Assembly: GCF_002312805.1 (NCBI RefSeq)
Contig: NZ_NMUA01000005.1
Location: 62,001 to 126,000, forward strand
DNA from: Sphingobium sp. D43FB
GTDB lineage: Bacteria; Pseudomonadota; Alphaproteobacteria; Sphingomonadales; Sphingomonadaceae
Length of the DNA stretch: 64,000 nt
Direction: 5' to 3'
Part shown: one piece after another, positions 1-10,397 of the stretch
How the letters are laid out: each line of letters opens with the position of its first letter
How positions within the stretch are numbered: the stretch's first letter is position 1
Made by a program: the position numbers and the translations under genes
Notes under the pieces: generated by a model
Told to the model about the DNA's origin: nothing
Seen by the model: only the letters and a program-made list of their open reading frames with translations
The model's database searches: none

Positions 1-123
1 GCGCGAAGACTGGGGATTTCAATGATATTGCTGTACCCGGCAGGCAGGCGATGGAGCGCCTGCTGATCGTCTATTTACGCGCGGCCAGATCGAAGGCGCG
101 CTTTCAAGAGAAGGTATGTGCAG

Positions 124-1029
124 ATGCTGGATCAGACCATGAAGCAGAAGATCGCCGACGGGGAGGGCTTCATCGCCGCGCTCGACCAGAGCGGTGGATC
201 GACGCCCAAGGCGCTCAAGGGCTATGGCATCGAAGAGGGCGCCTGGGCCAATGACGAGGAAATGTTCGGCCTGATCCACGCGATGCGCAGCCGCATCATC
301 ACCGCGCCTGTGTTTACCGGCGACAAGGTGCTGGGCGCGATCCTGTTCGAACGCACCATGGACGGCACCGTCGATGGCAAGCCGACCCCGCAGGCGCTGA
401 TCGACAAGGGCGTGGTGCCCTTCATCAAGATCGACAAGGGGCTGGAGGACGAAGCCAATGGCGTTCAGCTGATGAAGCCGAACCCCGATCTCGATGTGCT
501 GCTGCACCGCGCCAAGGCGCTGGGCGTGTTCGGCACCAAGGAGCGTTCGGTCGTCAACCTCGCCAACCGCGAAGGCATTGCCGCCGTCGTCAAGCAGCAG
601 TTCGAAACCGGGCAGCAAGTCTTGGCCGCCGGGCTGATGCCGATCATCGAGCCGGAAGTGAACATCAAGTCGCCCGAACGCGCCGAAGCCGACGCGATCC
701 TGCTCGACGAACTGGTCAAGGCGCTCGACGCGCTGCCGGACGACCAGCAGGTGATGCTCAAGCTGTCGCTGCCGACCAAGGCCGGTCTGTTCGATCCGCT
801 GGTCGATCATCCCCGCGTGCTGCGCGTCGTCGCTTTGTCGGGTGGCTTTGCCCGTCCCGAAGCCTGTGTCGAACTGGCCAAGAATCGCGGCATCATCGCC
901 AGCTTCAGCCGTGCGCTGCTCAACGACCTGCGCCACCAGATGAGCGATGACGAGTTCAACGTGGCGCTCGGCGAAGCGATCGACGAAATCCACGGCGCAT
1001 CGGTCGCCAAGACGCCGGTTACGGCCTGA
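124..1029 (+). CDS. fda: Class I fructose-bisphosphate aldolase
   Basis: Cleaves fructose 1,6-bisphosphate to dihydroxyacetone phosphate and glyceraldehyde 3-phosphate, or runs in reverse in gluconeogenesis, in the cytoplasm. The protein of 301 residues has the compact bacterial class I form: an N-terminal [20 protein letters not shown] block, FIKIDKGL near residue 105, and VMLKLSLP near residue 213, where the lysine is the expected Schiff-base residue. The metal-binding histidines of class II aldolases are absent. An ATG at 124 was chosen because AGAAGG lies 9 nt upstream; a GTG at 118 would add two residues with poor spacing. The thiamine phosphate synthase gene follows 77 nt downstream on the same strand. 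Family assignment is firm; the exact start is less so. Confidence 0.93.
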   Translation: MLDQTMKQKIADGEGFIAALDQSGGSTPKALKGYGIEEGAWANDEEMFGLIHAMRSRIITAPVFTGDKVLGAILFERTMDGTVDGKPTPQALIDKGVVPFIKIDKGLEDEANGVQLMKPNPDLDVLLHRAKALGVFGTKERSVVNLANREGIAAVVKQQFETGQQVLAAGLMPIIEPEVNIKSPERAEADAILLDELVKALDALPDDQQVMLKLSLPTKAGLFDPLVDHPRVLRVVALSGGFARPEACVELAKNRGIIASFSRALLNDLRHQMSDDEFNVALGEAIDEIHGASVAKTPVTA

Positions 1030-1106
1030 ACCGGATCGGCCGGGCGGGACTTCCGCCTGCCCGGCCCCCCTTTCCCGGATCGGCGGGATCGGTTAGGGCA
1101 TCGGCC

Positions 1107-1814
1107 ATGACCGATTTTACCGATGAAGAACTGGCGCTCGATCCGCATTTTGCCGATCAGTTCCAGACGGGCTTTCGCCCCGCTTGCCAACTTTACCTGA
1201 TCTCGCCGCCCGCGATCGACGCGGATTTTGCGCCGCGCCTGGCGCAAGCGTTGGAAGGCGGCAAGGTTGCTGCGTTCCAACTGCGGCTCAAGGGGCTGGA
1301 TGATCACGCCATCGCCGCGCTCGCGCCACCGCTGCAGGCGATCTGCGCCGAGCATGAGGTGGCGTTCATCGTCAACGATAGCATTGGCCTCGCCAAGCGG
1401 TTGGGCGCGGATGGCGTGCATCTGGGGCAGGAGGATGGCGACCCGCGCGATGCGCGCAAGCAGCTTGGCCCCAATGTTCAGATCGGCGTGACCTGCCATG
1501 ACAGCCGTCACTTGGCGATGGAAGCGGGCGAGGCGGGGGCCGACTATGTCGCCTTCGGCGCCTTCTTTCCGACCACGACCAAGGAAACGCAGCATCGCGC
1601 TGAACCCTCGATCCTGGGCTGGTGGACGACCTTGTTCGAACTGCCCTGCGTCGCGATCGGCGGCGTGACGGCGGATAATGCGGGGCCGCTGGTGATGGCG
1701 GGCGCGGATTTCCTGGCGGTCAGCAGCGCGGTTTGGGAGCATCCCGAAGGCCCGAAGGCGGGCGTCGCCGCCTTTGCCGAAGTGCTGGCGAGCAAGCCCC
1801 CGCCGCCACGCTGA
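1107..1814 (+). CDS. thiE: Thiamine phosphate synthase
   Basis: Joins the pyrimidine and thiazole moieties to make thiamine phosphate. The 235-residue product is a single TIM barrel. Visible family landmarks are [10 protein letters not shown] near residue 50, [24 protein letters not shown] near 90 (phosphate and Mg binding region), an FPTTTKE segment near 150 and a closing AIGGVTADN...[11 protein letters not shown] phosphate-binding region near 190. An N-terminal extension of about 25 residues, rich in acidic residues, precedes the barrel. The gene probably shares a transcript with the aldolase gene upstream. Some annotations of this family stay generic (thiamine phosphate synthase family), so a diverged role is possible. 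Confidence 0.88.
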   Translation: MTDFTDEELALDPHFADQFQTGFRPACQLYLISPPAIDADFAPRLAQALEGGKVAAFQLRLKGLDDHAIAALAPPLQAICAEHEVAFIVNDSIGLAKRLGADGVHLGQEDGDPRDARKQLGPNVQIGVTCHDSRHLAMEAGEAGADYVAFGAFFPTTTKETQHRAEPSILGWWTTLFELPCVAIGGVTADNAGPLVMAGADFLAVSSAVWEHPEGPKAGVAAFAEVLASKPPPPR

Positions 1815-1871
1815 TGCGGGGCAGGGCGGAGGCGCTTACGCCATCGCGCAATAAGGCTGACTCATGCGCTG

Positions 1872-1939
1872 TGTTCCCCGGCGGAGGCCGGGGTCCAGTC
1901 CCACGGTCAGAACTGGACCCCGGCCTTCGCCGGGGAACA
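1872..1939. repeat. Palindromic repeat, family I
   Basis: Long imperfect inverted repeat: the left arm TGTTCCCCGGCGGAGGCCGG is mirrored by the right arm ending GCCGGGGAACA, with GGTCCAG / CTGGACC as the inner stem. It lies between the convergent thiE and L,D-transpeptidase genes. Near copies are at 23404-23470 and 55247-55306. It could serve as a bidirectional terminator hairpin, but there is no U-tract. Confidence 0.85.
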
Positions 1940-1973
1940 ATAAGCTATAGGTTCTCGGCAATGTACCTTGGTA

Positions 1974-2663
1974 TTACGCTCCGACCTGCGCCTTGCTGAC
2001 ATCGAGTCGCTTGCCGTTGGTGATGACGACGACGTCGCCCAACTTGGTCACGCCGAACAATTTTTGCGCGAAGGCGACCGGCACGCCGATGCAGCCATGG
2101 GTTGCCTTGCCCCATTGGACGTCGCTGCCATGGATCGCCACGCCGTCGCTGGTCAGGCGCAGCATATAGGGCATCGGTGCATTGTCGTAGAGGTTGGAAT
2201 AATGGTCGGCGTCCTTCTGCATTATCGGGAAGGCACCCAAGGGGCTAGGCTTGTCGGTCGCGCCATAGAGGATGACCGCCGCGCCGATTTCATAGCCTGC
2301 GCGGAACACAGATAGCGTTTGCGCGCGCAGGTCCACGGTGATGATGACGGGGCCGGTCGTCGGCGCACCGCTTTCGTCCCAGGCATAGTCGCCATGGCGG
2401 AACGGGCCGTCAATCTTGAGGACGCGCTTGACCGTCAGCGCGCGCGGATCGATCGTCATAGGCTGATCGCTGCGGCGTTCGGCGGGTTTTGCGGGGGCTG
2501 GCGTGGGGGATGGCGCTTTCGCTACTGGGGCAGGCACGGCGGGTTCTTCGGCGGCGGGGCGGTCGATCCAGCCGGACACAAGCAGGCCAATGCCCGCCAG
2601 CCCTGCGCCGATCGCCAGCTTCGGGCCAGCGCTTTTCGCCAATGCTTTGAGCAGAGCTGCCAT
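1974..2663 (-). CDS. L,D-transpeptidase (YkuD domain)
   Basis: Periplasmic enzyme expected to make 3-3 crosslinks or anchor proteins in peptidoglycan. The 229-residue protein has one N-terminal membrane segment (about residues 13-30, GPKLAIGAGLAGIGLLVSGW), a proline/alanine-rich linker (about 37-65), then a YkuD catalytic domain. The catalytic block is HGSDVQWGKATHGCIGVP: the His, and the THGC nucleophile motif, are present, but the usual arginine after Cys-Ile is glycine, as in a subset of the family. The ATG at 2663 has GAGGAT 5 nt upstream. An earlier in-frame ATG at 2735 lies inside a palindromic repeat (2681-2793) and is rejected. Confidence 0.88.
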   Translation of the reverse strand: MAALLKALAKSAGPKLAIGAGLAGIGLLVSGWIDRPAAEEPAVPAPVAKAPSPTPAPAKPAERRSDQPMTIDPRALTVKRVLKIDGPFRHGDYAWDESGAPTTGPVIITVDLRAQTLSVFRAGYEIGAAVILYGATDKPSPLGAFPIMQKDADHYSNLYDNAPMPYMLRLTSDGVAIHGSDVQWGKATHGCIGVPVAFAQKLFGVTKLGDVVVITNGKRLDVSKAQVGA

Positions 2664-2680
2664 ATCATCCTCAAACAAAT

Positions 2681-2793
2681 TCCTCCCCTGTAAGTGGAGG
2701 GGGACCACGAAGTGGTGGAGGGGTGTCGCCGTCACGATGGGGGGACACCCCTCCGTCAGGCTTCGCCTGCCACCTCCCCTTGCAGGGGAGGAA
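2681..2793. repeat. Palindromic repeat, family VI
   Basis: Composite inverted repeat bounded by CCTCCCCTG and CAGGGGAGG, with internal arms GGAGGGGTGTCGCC and GGGGACACCCCTCC and a small inner palindrome around CAGGCTTCGCCTG. A second copy is at 37700-37815 in the GTA cluster. It fills the gap between the transpeptidase and malic enzyme genes. Confidence 0.85.
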
Positions 2794-2827
2794 CTCCATC
2801 GTCCGTCATAGCGGCAAAAGGTTAAGC

Positions 2828-5095
2828 TCAGCCTTCGCGCGCGACTTCCGCCGCTGCGATGGCGGTGAGGTTGAGGATGCCGCGCGAGGTGACGCCGGGG
2901 GTCAGGACATGAATGGGCTTGGTGAGGCCCATCAGCATCGGCCCGACGGTCGGCGAACTGGACGAGGCGGACAGCGCGGTGAGCGTGATGTTCGCGGCAT
3001 CCAGATTGGGCATGACCAGCAGATTGGCCGGGCCTTCAAAGCGCGAATCGGGGATCAGCTTTTCGCGCAGCGCCTGGCTGAGCGCCGCATCGGCATGCAT
3101 TTCGCCATCGACCGCCAGATCGGGCGCGGCCTGCCGCACCAGTTTGAGCGCGGCGCGCATCTTGCGGGCGCTGTCGCTGTGCGAAGCCCCGAAATTGGAG
3201 TGGGACAGCAGGGCGACGCGCGGGACCAGGCCGAAATGTTCCAGCTCGGTCGCCGCCAGCAGCGTCATTTCCGCAACCTGTTCGGGCGTCGGATTGGGCA
3301 CCATATGGGTGTCGGTGATGAACAGCGCGCCTGCGTCGAGGATTAGGCCCGACAGCGCATAGACGCGGTTGCGGCCCGGCACCCGGTCGATGATGCGCAG
3401 CGCATGTTCGACCTGGCCCCAATATTCCGAATTGCCGCCGATCAGCGCGGCGTCGACATGGCCCAAGCGCAGCAGCATAGCGGCGGTGACGCTGGGGCGG
3501 CGATAGACATGGCGCAGCACTTCGGCGGCGGGCACGCCCCGGCGCGAGGCGACGGCGCGATAGCCCTCGACCAGTTGCGCCATGATCTCATGATCGGTTT
3601 CGGGATCGATCACCTCGACATCGCGGCCGAGTTCGAAGCGCAGGCCGAGGTCCGGCAGCTTCTTGTTCAGGATGCGGCGGCGCGCGACGATGGTCGGGCG
3701 GACAATGCCTTCATCCAGCGCGTCCTGAATGGCGCGCAGCACGCGCTCATCCTCGCCCTCGCCATAGACGATGCGGCGTGCGCCACCACGGGCGGCCTCG
3801 AACACTGGCAGCATCAGCTGGCCGGAGCGGGTATTCTGCCGCGTCAGGCGGCGGCGATAGTCGTCCAGGTCGATCGGGCGGCGGGCGACGCCGCTGTCCA
3901 TCGCCGCGCGCGCCACGGCGACCGCGATCTCGCCGATCAGCCGCGGATCGAAGGGGGTGGGGATGATATAGTCGGGACCGAAGACCAGCCTGCGCCCGCC
4001 ATAGGCCTGCGCCACGCTGTCATGCGCGGGCATGCGGGCGAGGCTGGCGATCGCGTCGGCGGCGGCGACCTTCATCGCTTCGTTGATCTGGGTCGCGCCA
4101 ACATCGAGCGCGCCCCGGAAGATATAGGGGAAGCACAGGACGTTGTTGACCTGATTAGGATAGTCCGAGCGGCCGGTGGCGATGATCGCGTCCGGGCGGA
4201 CTTCGCGCGCGGCCTCCGGGCGGATTTCGGGTTCGGGGTTGGCGAGCGCGAAGATCAGCGGATTGGGGGCCATCAACGGCAACCATTCGGGCTTCAGGAC
4301 GCCGGGCGCGGAGAGGCCGAGGAACAGATTGGCCCCCGGCAGCACGTCGGGCAGGGTGCGCGCATTGGTGACGCGGGCATAGCGCGCCATATTGGGCAAC
4401 ATGCCCTCGCGGCCCGAATGGATGACGCCATCCTTGTCGGTCATGGTGACATTGTCGACCGGCAGGCCCATCGACACGAGCAGATCGACGCAGGCGAGCG
4501 CCGCCGCGCCCGCGCCCGACGTCACCAGCTTGGCATCGGCCAGCGTCTTGCCCTGGATTACCAGCGCGTTGCGCACGGCGGCGGCGACGACGATGGCGGT
4601 GCCATGCTGATCGTCATGAAAGACCGGAATATTCATCCGTTCCTTCAGCCGCGCCTCGATCGCGAAACATTCGGGCGCCTTGATATCCTCAAGGTTGATG
4701 CCGCCGAAGGTCGGCTCCATCAGGGCGACGGCTTCGATGAATTTTTCGGGGTCAGTGGTGTCGAGTTCGATGTCGAACACGTCGATATCGGCGAATTTCT
4801 TGAAGAGGACCGCCTTGCCCTCCATCACCGGCTTGGACGCCAGTGCGCCGATCGCGCCCAGGCCAAGGACGGCGGTGCCGTTGGAGATGACCGCGACCAG
4901 ATTACCGCGCGCGGTGTAATCGAGCGCCTTGTCGGGATCGGCGGCGATCTCCATGCAGGGGGCGGCGACGCCGGGCGAATAGGCCAGCGCGAGATCGCGC
5001 TGGTTGACCATGCGTTTGGTCGGCTCGATCCGCAGCTTCCCCGGCTGGGGAAAGCGGTGATAGTCGAGGGCGGCGCGGCGGGTATTATCGTCCAT
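2828..5095 (-). CDS. maeB: NADP-dependent malic enzyme with phosphotransacetylase-like C-terminal domain
   Basis: Oxidatively decarboxylates malate to pyruvate, supplying NADPH and pyruvate during growth on C2 or C4 acids. The 755-residue protein is the long MaeB type. Residues about 1-420 are the malic enzyme: [13 protein letters not shown] near 38, [11 protein letters not shown] near 160 and an NAD-binding fold containing [12 protein letters not shown]. Residues about 430-750 resemble phosphate acetyl/butyryltransferase ([35 protein letters not shown]). In known MaeB proteins this domain regulates the enzyme and is usually not catalytic. The ATG at 5095 starts [13 protein letters not shown], the usual beginning; longer versions run into the LysR gene. 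It fits with malate synthase nearby in anaplerosis. Confidence 0.94.
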   Translation of the reverse strand: MDDNTRRAALDYHRFPQPGKLRIEPTKRMVNQRDLALAYSPGVAAPCMEIAADPDKALDYTARGNLVAVISNGTAVLGLGAIGALASKPVMEGKAVLFKKFADIDVFDIELDTTDPEKFIEAVALMEPTFGGINLEDIKAPECFAIEARLKERMNIPVFHDDQHGTAIVVAAAVRNALVIQGKTLADAKLVTSGAGAAALACVDLLVSMGLPVDNVTMTDKDGVIHSGREGMLPNMARYARVTNARTLPDVLPGANLFLGLSAPGVLKPEWLPLMAPNPLIFALANPEPEIRPEAAREVRPDAIIATGRSDYPNQVNNVLCFPYIFRGALDVGATQINEAMKVAAADAIASLARMPAHDSVAQAYGGRRLVFGPDYIIPTPFDPRLIGEIAVAVARAAMDSGVARRPIDLDDYRRRLTRQNTRSGQLMLPVFEAARGGARRIVYGEGEDERVLRAIQDALDEGIVRPTIVARRRILNKKLPDLGLRFELGRDVEVIDPETDHEIMAQLVEGYRAVASRRGVPAAEVLRHVYRRPSVTAAMLLRLGHVDAALIGGNSEYWGQVEHALRIIDRVPGRNRVYALSGLILDAGALFITDTHMVPNPTPEQVAEMTLLAATELEHFGLVPRVALLSHSNFGASHSDSARKMRAALKLVRQAAPDLAVDGEMHADAALSQALREKLIPDSRFEGPANLLVMPNLDAANITLTALSASSSSPTVGPMLMGLTKPIHVLTPGVTSRGILNLTAIAAAEVAREG

Positions 5096-5105
5096 GCGAT
5101 GGGCC

Positions 5106-6029
5106 TTAAGGGCTGCGTTCCGCAAGGGCAATGGTGGAACGCGCCCAGGGGGGCGTTGGGGCATATAGTCCGACAAGAAAATCGACAAAGGCGGTGATGG
5201 CGGCGGGCGGGTTATGCTGTGGCAGTTGCACCGCGAACAGGCCGACATCCGCCGACCCTTCATGGTCCGGCACGATCTGCTGAACATCGCCGCGCGCCAG
5301 CGCGTCGCTGATATCCCAGAGCGAGCGCAGGGCGATGCCGCCGCCTGCCAGCGCCAGTTCGCGGACCACTTCGCTGCTGTTGGTGCGGACGTGGCTGCGG
5401 CCCTCGACCGTCACCGGGCCGTTCGGGCCGACGAGACGCCAGGGCATCTGGCCATCGGCGGCGAGCAGGCGATGGTTTTTGAGGTCGGCGAGGGTGGCGG
5501 GTGTGCCATAGCGGTCGAGATAGGCGGGAGCGGCGCACAGGATGCGGCGGTTGGTCGCTAGCCGTCGCGCGGCGAGGCCCGGCCCTGGATCGGCAGTGAT
5601 GCGGATGGCAAGGTCGGCGCGCGTGTCGATCAGGTCGGCGAAATCGTCCGACAAGTTGATGGCGAGATCGACGCGGGGATGGGCGTCCATGAAGCGCGGC
5701 AGCCAGGGGGCGAGATGCATCCGGCCAAAGGAGGTGGGCGCGGTGATGCGCAGCGGCCCCGCGACGATCGCCGACGTACCCGACACACGCCGCTCGGCTT
5801 CGTCCAGCGCGGCCAAAATCCCGCGCAGATCGGCATGGAGCCGCTCGCCCGCCGGGGTCAGGGCGAGCCGCCGCGTGGTGCGGTGAACGAGGCGCGTGCC
5901 CAGCCGCTCCTCTAGCCGCGCGAGCCGCTTGGACATCATGGCGGGCGAGATATGCAGGCGGCGACCGGCAGCAGCGAGGCCGCCTTCATCGACGATCGCG
6001 ACGAAGAGTTCATGGTCTGGGTCCATCAT
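5106..6029 (-). CDS. LysR family transcriptional regulator
   Basis: Protein of 307 residues. An N-terminal winged helix-turn-helix (residues about 5-62: [36 protein letters not shown]) is followed by a substrate-binding type effector domain from about 90 to 295. It is transcribed away from malate synthase G, with a 193-bp intergenic region holding a dyad (see 6041-6100), so it probably controls glcB and possibly itself. Only 10 nt separate its stop from the malic enzyme start, so maeB may be co-transcribed with it. The effector is unknown; glycolate, glyoxylate or a C2 compound would fit the neighbours but this is inference. The start may be 6029 or 6026 (two adjacent ATGs). Confidence 0.9.
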   Translation of the reverse strand: MMDPDHELFVAIVDEGGLAAAGRRLHISPAMMSKRLARLEERLGTRLVHRTTRRLALTPAGERLHADLRGILAALDEAERRVSGTSAIVAGPLRITAPTSFGRMHLAPWLPRFMDAHPRVDLAINLSDDFADLIDTRADLAIRITADPGPGLAARRLATNRRILCAAPAYLDRYGTPATLADLKNHRLLAADGQMPWRLVGPNGPVTVEGRSHVRTNSSEVVRELALAGGGIALRSLWDISDALARGDVQQIVPDHEGSADVGLFAVQLPQHNPPAAITAFVDFLVGLYAPTPPWARSTIALAERSP

Positions 6030-6040
6030 ATTCGTTCACC

Positions 6041-6100
6041 ATGGGAATGACTATGTTTGCATAATAGTGAATATACGACATAATGGGAATGGGGTATTCC
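6041..6100 (+). promoter_or_regulatory. Putative glcB promoter with operator-like repeats
   Basis: A sigma-70-like pair TTGCAT (6057-6062) and CATAAT (6079-6084) is separated by 16 nt and points toward malate synthase. ATGGGAATG occurs twice, at 6041 and 6083, exactly 42 nt apart (about four helical turns). The second copy overlaps a perfect dyad GGAAT-N5-ATTCC at 6086-6100. These fit binding by the divergent LysR protein. Prediction only. Confidence 0.45.
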
Positions 6101-6115
6101 AGTGTTCAACATCAT

Positions 6116-6204
6116 CGTCATTCCCGCGCAGGCGGGAACCCATCTCCGGCGCTGTCCCCCGTCGCTATGTTGGGAGATGGGTCCCCGCCTGCGCGGGGAT
6201 GACG
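6116..6204. repeat. Palindromic repeat, family II
   Basis: Inverted repeat of about 89 bp with arms GTCATTCCCGCGCAGGCGGG and CCGCCTGCGCGGGGATGAC and inner arms CCATCTCC / GGAGATGG. It lies in the probable 5' untranslated region of glcB. Other copies: 8348-8434, 46679-46768, 58421-58509. Confidence 0.88.
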
Positions 6205-6222
6205 AAAGGATTTAGGAGTGGA

Positions 6223-8340
6223 ATGATGACCGACCGCATGATCGACAAATCCGGGCTGAAGGTCGCGGCATCGCTGGCCGACTTCATCGACAATCAGGCA
6301 CTGCCCGGCACCGGGATCGAACCGGCCGCCTTCTGGGCAGGGACTGCGGACATCTTCGCACGCTTCACCCCGGACAATATCGCCCTGTTGGAAACCCGCG
6401 ACGCGATGCAGGCGCAGATCGATGACTGGCATGAGCAGCGGGCAGGCCAGCCGCATGATGCGCAGGCCTATCAAGCCTTCCTGCGCGAGATCGGCTATCT
6501 GGTTCCCGAACCCGCGCCCTTCACCATCGGCAGCGAGAATGTCGATGACGAGGTCGCGCGCCTCGCCGGACCGCAATTGGTCGTCCCCATCCTCAACGCC
6601 CGCTTCCTGCTCAATGCCGCCAATGCGCGCTGGGGAAGTCTGTACGATTCGCTGTACGGCACCGACGCCATTCCCGGCACGGCGGCAGGCAAGGGCTATG
6701 ACGCGGCGCGCGGCGCGCAGGTCATTGCCTGGGCCAAGGCGTTTCTGGATGACGCCATCCCGCTCGCTAACGGTAGCTGGGCCGAGCTTTCGAGCGACGA
6801 GATCGTTCTTGCCGATCCAAGCCAATATCTGGGGCGCAGCGAGAAGGGCCGCCTGTTCCGGCACAATGGCCTGCATATCGAGGTCGTTTTCGACAAGTCG
6901 CATCCCATCGGCGCGACCGACCCGGCTGGCATATCCGACGTCATCCTCGAATCCGCGCTGACCGCCATTTGCGACCTGGAGGATTCGGTCGCGGCGGTCG
7001 ATGCGGCGGACAAGGTTGCGGCCTATGCCAACTGGCTGGGCCTGATGAAGGGCGACCTGACCGAAACGTTCGAAAAGGGCGGCGCGATGATGACCCGCGC
7101 GCTCAACCCCGACCGGGCTTATACGGCGCCCGATGGCAGTGGCTTCACATTGCCTGGCCGCAGCCTGTTGTTCGTCCGCAATGTCGGCCATCTGATGACC
7201 ACGCCGGCCATCTTGCTGCCCGACGGCGCGCAAGCTCCCGAAGGCATACTCGACGGGATCGTCACCAGCCTGATCGCGTTGCATGATCTGGCCCGCGAAG
7301 GTGGCAACAGCCGCGCGGGCAGCGTCTATATCGTCAAGCCCAAGATGCATGGAGCCGACGAAGCGGCCTTCACCAATCGCCTGTTCGACGCGATCGAGGA
7401 TATGCTCGGCATGGCGCGCCACACGCTCAAGGTCGGCGTCATGGATGAGGAGCGCCGCACCTCGGCCAATCTCGCCGCCTGCATCCATGCCGTGCGCGAC
7501 CGCATCGTCTTCATCAACACCGGCTTCCTCGACCGCACCGGCGACGAGATGCATACGTCGATGCAGGCCGGGCCGATGATCCGTAAGGGCGAGATGAAGA
7601 GCAGCGACTGGATCACCGCCTATGAGGATCGCAACGTCCAGATCGGCCTCGCCTGCGGCCTGTCGGGTCGCGCGCAGATCGGCAAGGGCATGTGGGCCGC
7701 GCCTGATCGCATGGCCGACATGCTGGAACAGAAGATCGGCCATCCCAAGAGCGGGGCCAACACCGCCTGGGTGCCATCGCCCACCGCCGCGACGCTGCAC
7801 GCGACCCATTATCACCGCTTCGACGTGTTCGCGCGGCAGGCGGAGCGCGCGGCGGAGGGCATCGCGTCGCTCGACAAGCTGCTGACCATCCCGGTCGCCG
7901 CCGGGCGCAACTGGTCGGAAGAGGAGATCGCGCAGGAGCTGGACAATAATGCGCAGGGCATATTGGGCTATGTCGTCCGCTGGATCGACCAGGGGGTCGG
8001 CTGTTCCAAGGTGCCTGACATTCACGACATCGGCCTGATGGAGGACCGCGCGACGCTGCGCATTTCTTCGCAGCATATGGCCAATTGGCTGCTGCATGGG
8101 GTCTGCACCGGCGAGCAGGTCGATGCCGCGCTCCGGTGCATGGCGGCCAAGGTCGATGCGCAGAATGCGGGCGATCCGTTGTACCAGCCCATGAGTGGGC
8201 GCGAGGGGGAGAGCCTGGCGTTCCAGGCCGCCCGTGCGCTGGTGTTCGAGGGCGTTGCCCAGCCCAATGGCTATACCGAGCCGCTGTTGCACGCCTATCG
8301 CGCGAAGCAGAAGGCGGCGGAAGAGTTGGAGGTCGCATAA
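6223..8340 (+). CDS. glcB: Malate synthase G
   Basis: Condenses glyoxylate and acetyl-CoA to malate, in the glyoxylate bypass or glycolate use. The 705-residue length fits the G isoform (about 720), not the A isoform (about 530). Landmarks are [16 protein letters not shown] near residue 250, with acidic residues of the Mg site, [15 protein letters not shown] near 310, and the C-terminal [19 protein letters not shown] segment containing the catalytic acid. AGGAG at 6214-6218 serves two adjacent ATGs at 6223 and 6226; spacing slightly favours the second. The probable promoter is at 6057-6084, with a palindromic repeat in the leader. Divergent LysR regulator upstream. Confidence 0.95.
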   Translation: MMTDRMIDKSGLKVAASLADFIDNQALPGTGIEPAAFWAGTADIFARFTPDNIALLETRDAMQAQIDDWHEQRAGQPHDAQAYQAFLREIGYLVPEPAPFTIGSENVDDEVARLAGPQLVVPILNARFLLNAANARWGSLYDSLYGTDAIPGTAAGKGYDAARGAQVIAWAKAFLDDAIPLANGSWAELSSDEIVLADPSQYLGRSEKGRLFRHNGLHIEVVFDKSHPIGATDPAGISDVILESALTAICDLEDSVAAVDAADKVAAYANWLGLMKGDLTETFEKGGAMMTRALNPDRAYTAPDGSGFTLPGRSLLFVRNVGHLMTTPAILLPDGAQAPEGILDGIVTSLIALHDLAREGGNSRAGSVYIVKPKMHGADEAAFTNRLFDAIEDMLGMARHTLKVGVMDEERRTSANLAACIHAVRDRIVFINTGFLDRTGDEMHTSMQAGPMIRKGEMKSSDWITAYEDRNVQIGLACGLSGRAQIGKGMWAAPDRMADMLEQKIGHPKSGANTAWVPSPTAATLHATHYHRFDVFARQAERAAEGIASLDKLLTIPVAAGRNWSEEEIAQELDNNAQGILGYVVRWIDQGVGCSKVPDIHDIGLMEDRATLRISSQHMANWLLHGVCTGEQVDAALRCMAAKVDAQNAGDPLYQPMSGREGESLAFQAARALVFEGVAQPNGYTEPLLHAYRAKQKAAEELEVA

Positions 8341-8347
8341 AATTGTT

Positions 8348-8434
8348 CGTCATCCCGCGAAGGCGGGGATCCATCTTCCAACCTCGCGCCTGAGGATGGG
8401 GCCGGAGATGGATTCCCGCCTGCGCGGGAATGAC
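8348..8434. repeat. Palindromic repeat, family II
   Basis: Arms GTCATCCCGCGAAGGCGGGG and CCGCCTGCGCGGGAATGAC just after the glcB stop codon. It may act as a transcript-end hairpin but has no clear U-tract. Confidence 0.88.
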
Positions 8435-8506
8435 ATGGCTTTGCTTGAACTTGGCAACGCCCCGATGCTGCGTTAGCGCTGATCGCCACGCAGCATCGGA
8501 GCCGTC

Positions 8507-9133
8507 ATGACCATCATCGTCCACCACCTCAATAACAGTCGCTCGCAACGCATCCTGTGGATGCTGGAGGAATTGGGCGAGGCTTATGAGGTGCGCCGCT
8601 ACGAACGCGATCGCAAGACCATGCGCGCGCCCGCGTCGCTGCGCGCCATTCATCCGCTCGGCCGGTCGCCGGTGGTGGAAGTGGATGGCCACCGCCTGAT
8701 CGAGACAGGCGCGATCATGGACTATCTGGTCGCGCGCGCCGCCAATGGCTTCGGCCCGCCCGCCGATGTGGCGGGGGCGATCCGCTATCGCCAGTTCCTC
8801 CATTATGCCGAAGGATCGCTGATGCCACCATTGCTGGCGCTGCTCATCATCGGCAAGCTCGGCCTGCTCGGTCGCCCGGCGCGGCCGACGGTGCAGGGCA
8901 TGCTCGACGATCATCTCGACTGGATCGAAAGCGAATTAGGGAGCCGCCCCTATTTCGCGGGCAACAGCTTCACCGCCGCGGACATGATGATGAGTTTTCC
9001 GCTGGAAGCCGCCTGCTCGCGCGGTGGCCTCAACGACAGCCGCCCCCATATCCTGCGCTGGCTGAGCGAGATGCACGCCCGTCCCGCCTATCAGGCCGCG
9101 TTGCAGGCCGGTGGCCCCTATGCTTACGCCTGA
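8507..9133 (+). CDS. Glutathione S-transferase family protein
   Basis: Cytoplasmic GST-fold protein of 208 residues. The N-terminal thioredoxin-like domain (about 1-80) has HHLNNSRSQRILWMLEELG, with a serine in the catalytic position, HPLGRSPVV with the cis-proline, and IETGAIMDYL, which binds the glutathione glutamate. The C-terminal helical domain (about 90-200) contains the FTAADMMMSFPLE N-capping box region. The exact substrate is unknown. Its last 14 bp overlap the following peptidase gene, implying translational coupling. Confidence 0.87.
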   Translation: MTIIVHHLNNSRSQRILWMLEELGEAYEVRRYERDRKTMRAPASLRAIHPLGRSPVVEVDGHRLIETGAIMDYLVARAANGFGPPADVAGAIRYRQFLHYAEGSLMPPLLALLIIGKLGLLGRPARPTVQGMLDDHLDWIESELGSRPYFAGNSFTAADMMMSFPLEAACSRGGLNDSRPHILRWLSEMHARPAYQAALQAGGPYAYA

Positions 9134-10376
9134 CCGGCGCAGCCTGCTCGGCTATGCCGCCGCTGGCATCGCCGCCGCCGTCACCCCGCGCCTGTTCGCC
9201 CAGGAGCGGGCGGCCGAAGCGCTGACGTCCCTGACCCAAGGCATCACGCCGATCGGCCGGGCCGAACGCGCTGACCGCCTATCCCGTGCGCAGGCGATGA
9301 TGCAGGCTCAGGGCATCGACGCGCTGCTGATCGAACCGGGGGCGAGCCTCATTTACTATAGTGGCGTGCGCTGGTGGCGCAGCGAACGGCTGACCGCGCT
9401 GGTCATCCCGGCGTCGGGCGCGCCGCTCATCCTCTGCCCCTTTTTCGAAAAGCCCTCAATCGACGAATCGCTTGGCATCCCGGCGGAGGTACGGGTGTGG
9501 CAGGAGCATGAAAGTCCGCATGCGCTGGTCGCTGCCTTCCTTACGGAAAAGGGGTTGGCGAAGGGGCGGATCGGCATCGAGGAAACGGTGCGCTATTTCG
9601 CGGTCGATGGCCTCAAGGCGGCGCTGCCGCAGGCGCGGCTGACCACCGACCCAGTCACCCGCGCGCTGCGGATGCGCAAGACGCCCACTGAAATCGCGCT
9701 GATGCAGACCGCCGCCGACGTCACCATGGCCGCCTATCGCTGGACCTACCCCCAGGTGAAGGCAGGCATGACCCCGGCGGATATTGGCGCGCTAATGACT
9801 GCCGCGACCACCGCGTTGGGCGGCAGGACCGAGTTCAATCTCGTGTTGCTCGGCGAAGCAGCCGCCTATCCGCATGGCTCCGGCAAGCCGCAGGCGGTGC
9901 GGGCTGGCGAGGTCGTGCTGATGGATTGCGGCTGTACCGTGGCGGACTATCAGTCCGACATCAGCCGGACCTTCGTTTATGGCGCTGCGCCCAGCACGCA
10001 ACAGCGCAGCGTCTGGAACGACGTGGCGCAGGGGCAGGCGATCGCCTTCGCCGCCGCCAAACTCGGCACGCCCGCAGGGGCGGTCGATGACGCCGTGCGG
10101 GCGCATTATGAGAGCCGTGGCTATGGCCCCGGCTATGCGCTCCCCGGCCTGTCCCACCGCACGGGCCATGGCATCGGCATGGAGGGGCATGAGCCGGTCA
10201 ACCTGGTCCATGGCGAAACCACCAAGCTGGACGTCGGCATGTGCTTCTCCAACGAACCGGGCCTGTATCTGCCCGGCACCATGGGCGTGCGGATGGAGGA
10301 TTGTTTCCACATGACGGCGCAGGGTCCGGCGTGGTTTTCCAAGCCGCCAGTGTCGATCGAAGCGCCGATCGGCTGA
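9120..10376 (+). CDS. M24 family metallopeptidase (Xaa-Pro peptidase type) with Tat signal
   Basis: Expected exported proline-specific peptidase or creatinase-fold hydrolase of 418 residues. The N-terminus DRRSLLGYAAAGIAAAVTPR matches a twin-arginine signal followed by a hydrophobic stretch ending near FAQ. A creatinase-type N-terminal domain (about 40-170) precedes the M24 pita-bread domain. Metal-binding residues are visible: aspartates in MDCGC and QSDISRTF, His in THRTGHGIGMEGHE, and glutamates in SNEPGLYLPG and RMEDCF. The ATG at 9120 gives the Tat start; a GTG at 9111 would add three residues. It overlaps the GST gene by 14 bp. Most M24 peptidases are cytosolic, so the signal sequence is notable. 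Confidence 0.87.
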   Translation: MLTPDRRSLLGYAAAGIAAAVTPRLFAQERAAEALTSLTQGITPIGRAERADRLSRAQAMMQAQGIDALLIEPGASLIYYSGVRWWRSERLTALVIPASGAPLILCPFFEKPSIDESLGIPAEVRVWQEHESPHALVAAFLTEKGLAKGRIGIEETVRYFAVDGLKAALPQARLTTDPVTRALRMRKTPTEIALMQTAADVTMAAYRWTYPQVKAGMTPADIGALMTAATTALGGRTEFNLVLLGEAAAYPHGSGKPQAVRAGEVVLMDCGCTVADYQSDISRTFVYGAAPSTQQRSVWNDVAQGQAIAFAAAKLGTPAGAVDDAVRAHYESRGYGPGYALPGLSHRTGHGIGMEGHEPVNLVHGETTKLDVGMCFSNEPGLYLPGTMGVRMEDCFHMTAQGPAWFSKPPVSIEAPIG

Positions 10377-10397
10377 CATATCCGCAGGCGTTGGTCC

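Noticed and set aside
3404..5197. Long plus-strand reading frame opposite the malic enzyme gene
   Set aside because: It is a high-GC antisense shadow: composition rich in Arg, Asp, Gly and His, no family motifs, and the minus strand codes for a clear maeB.
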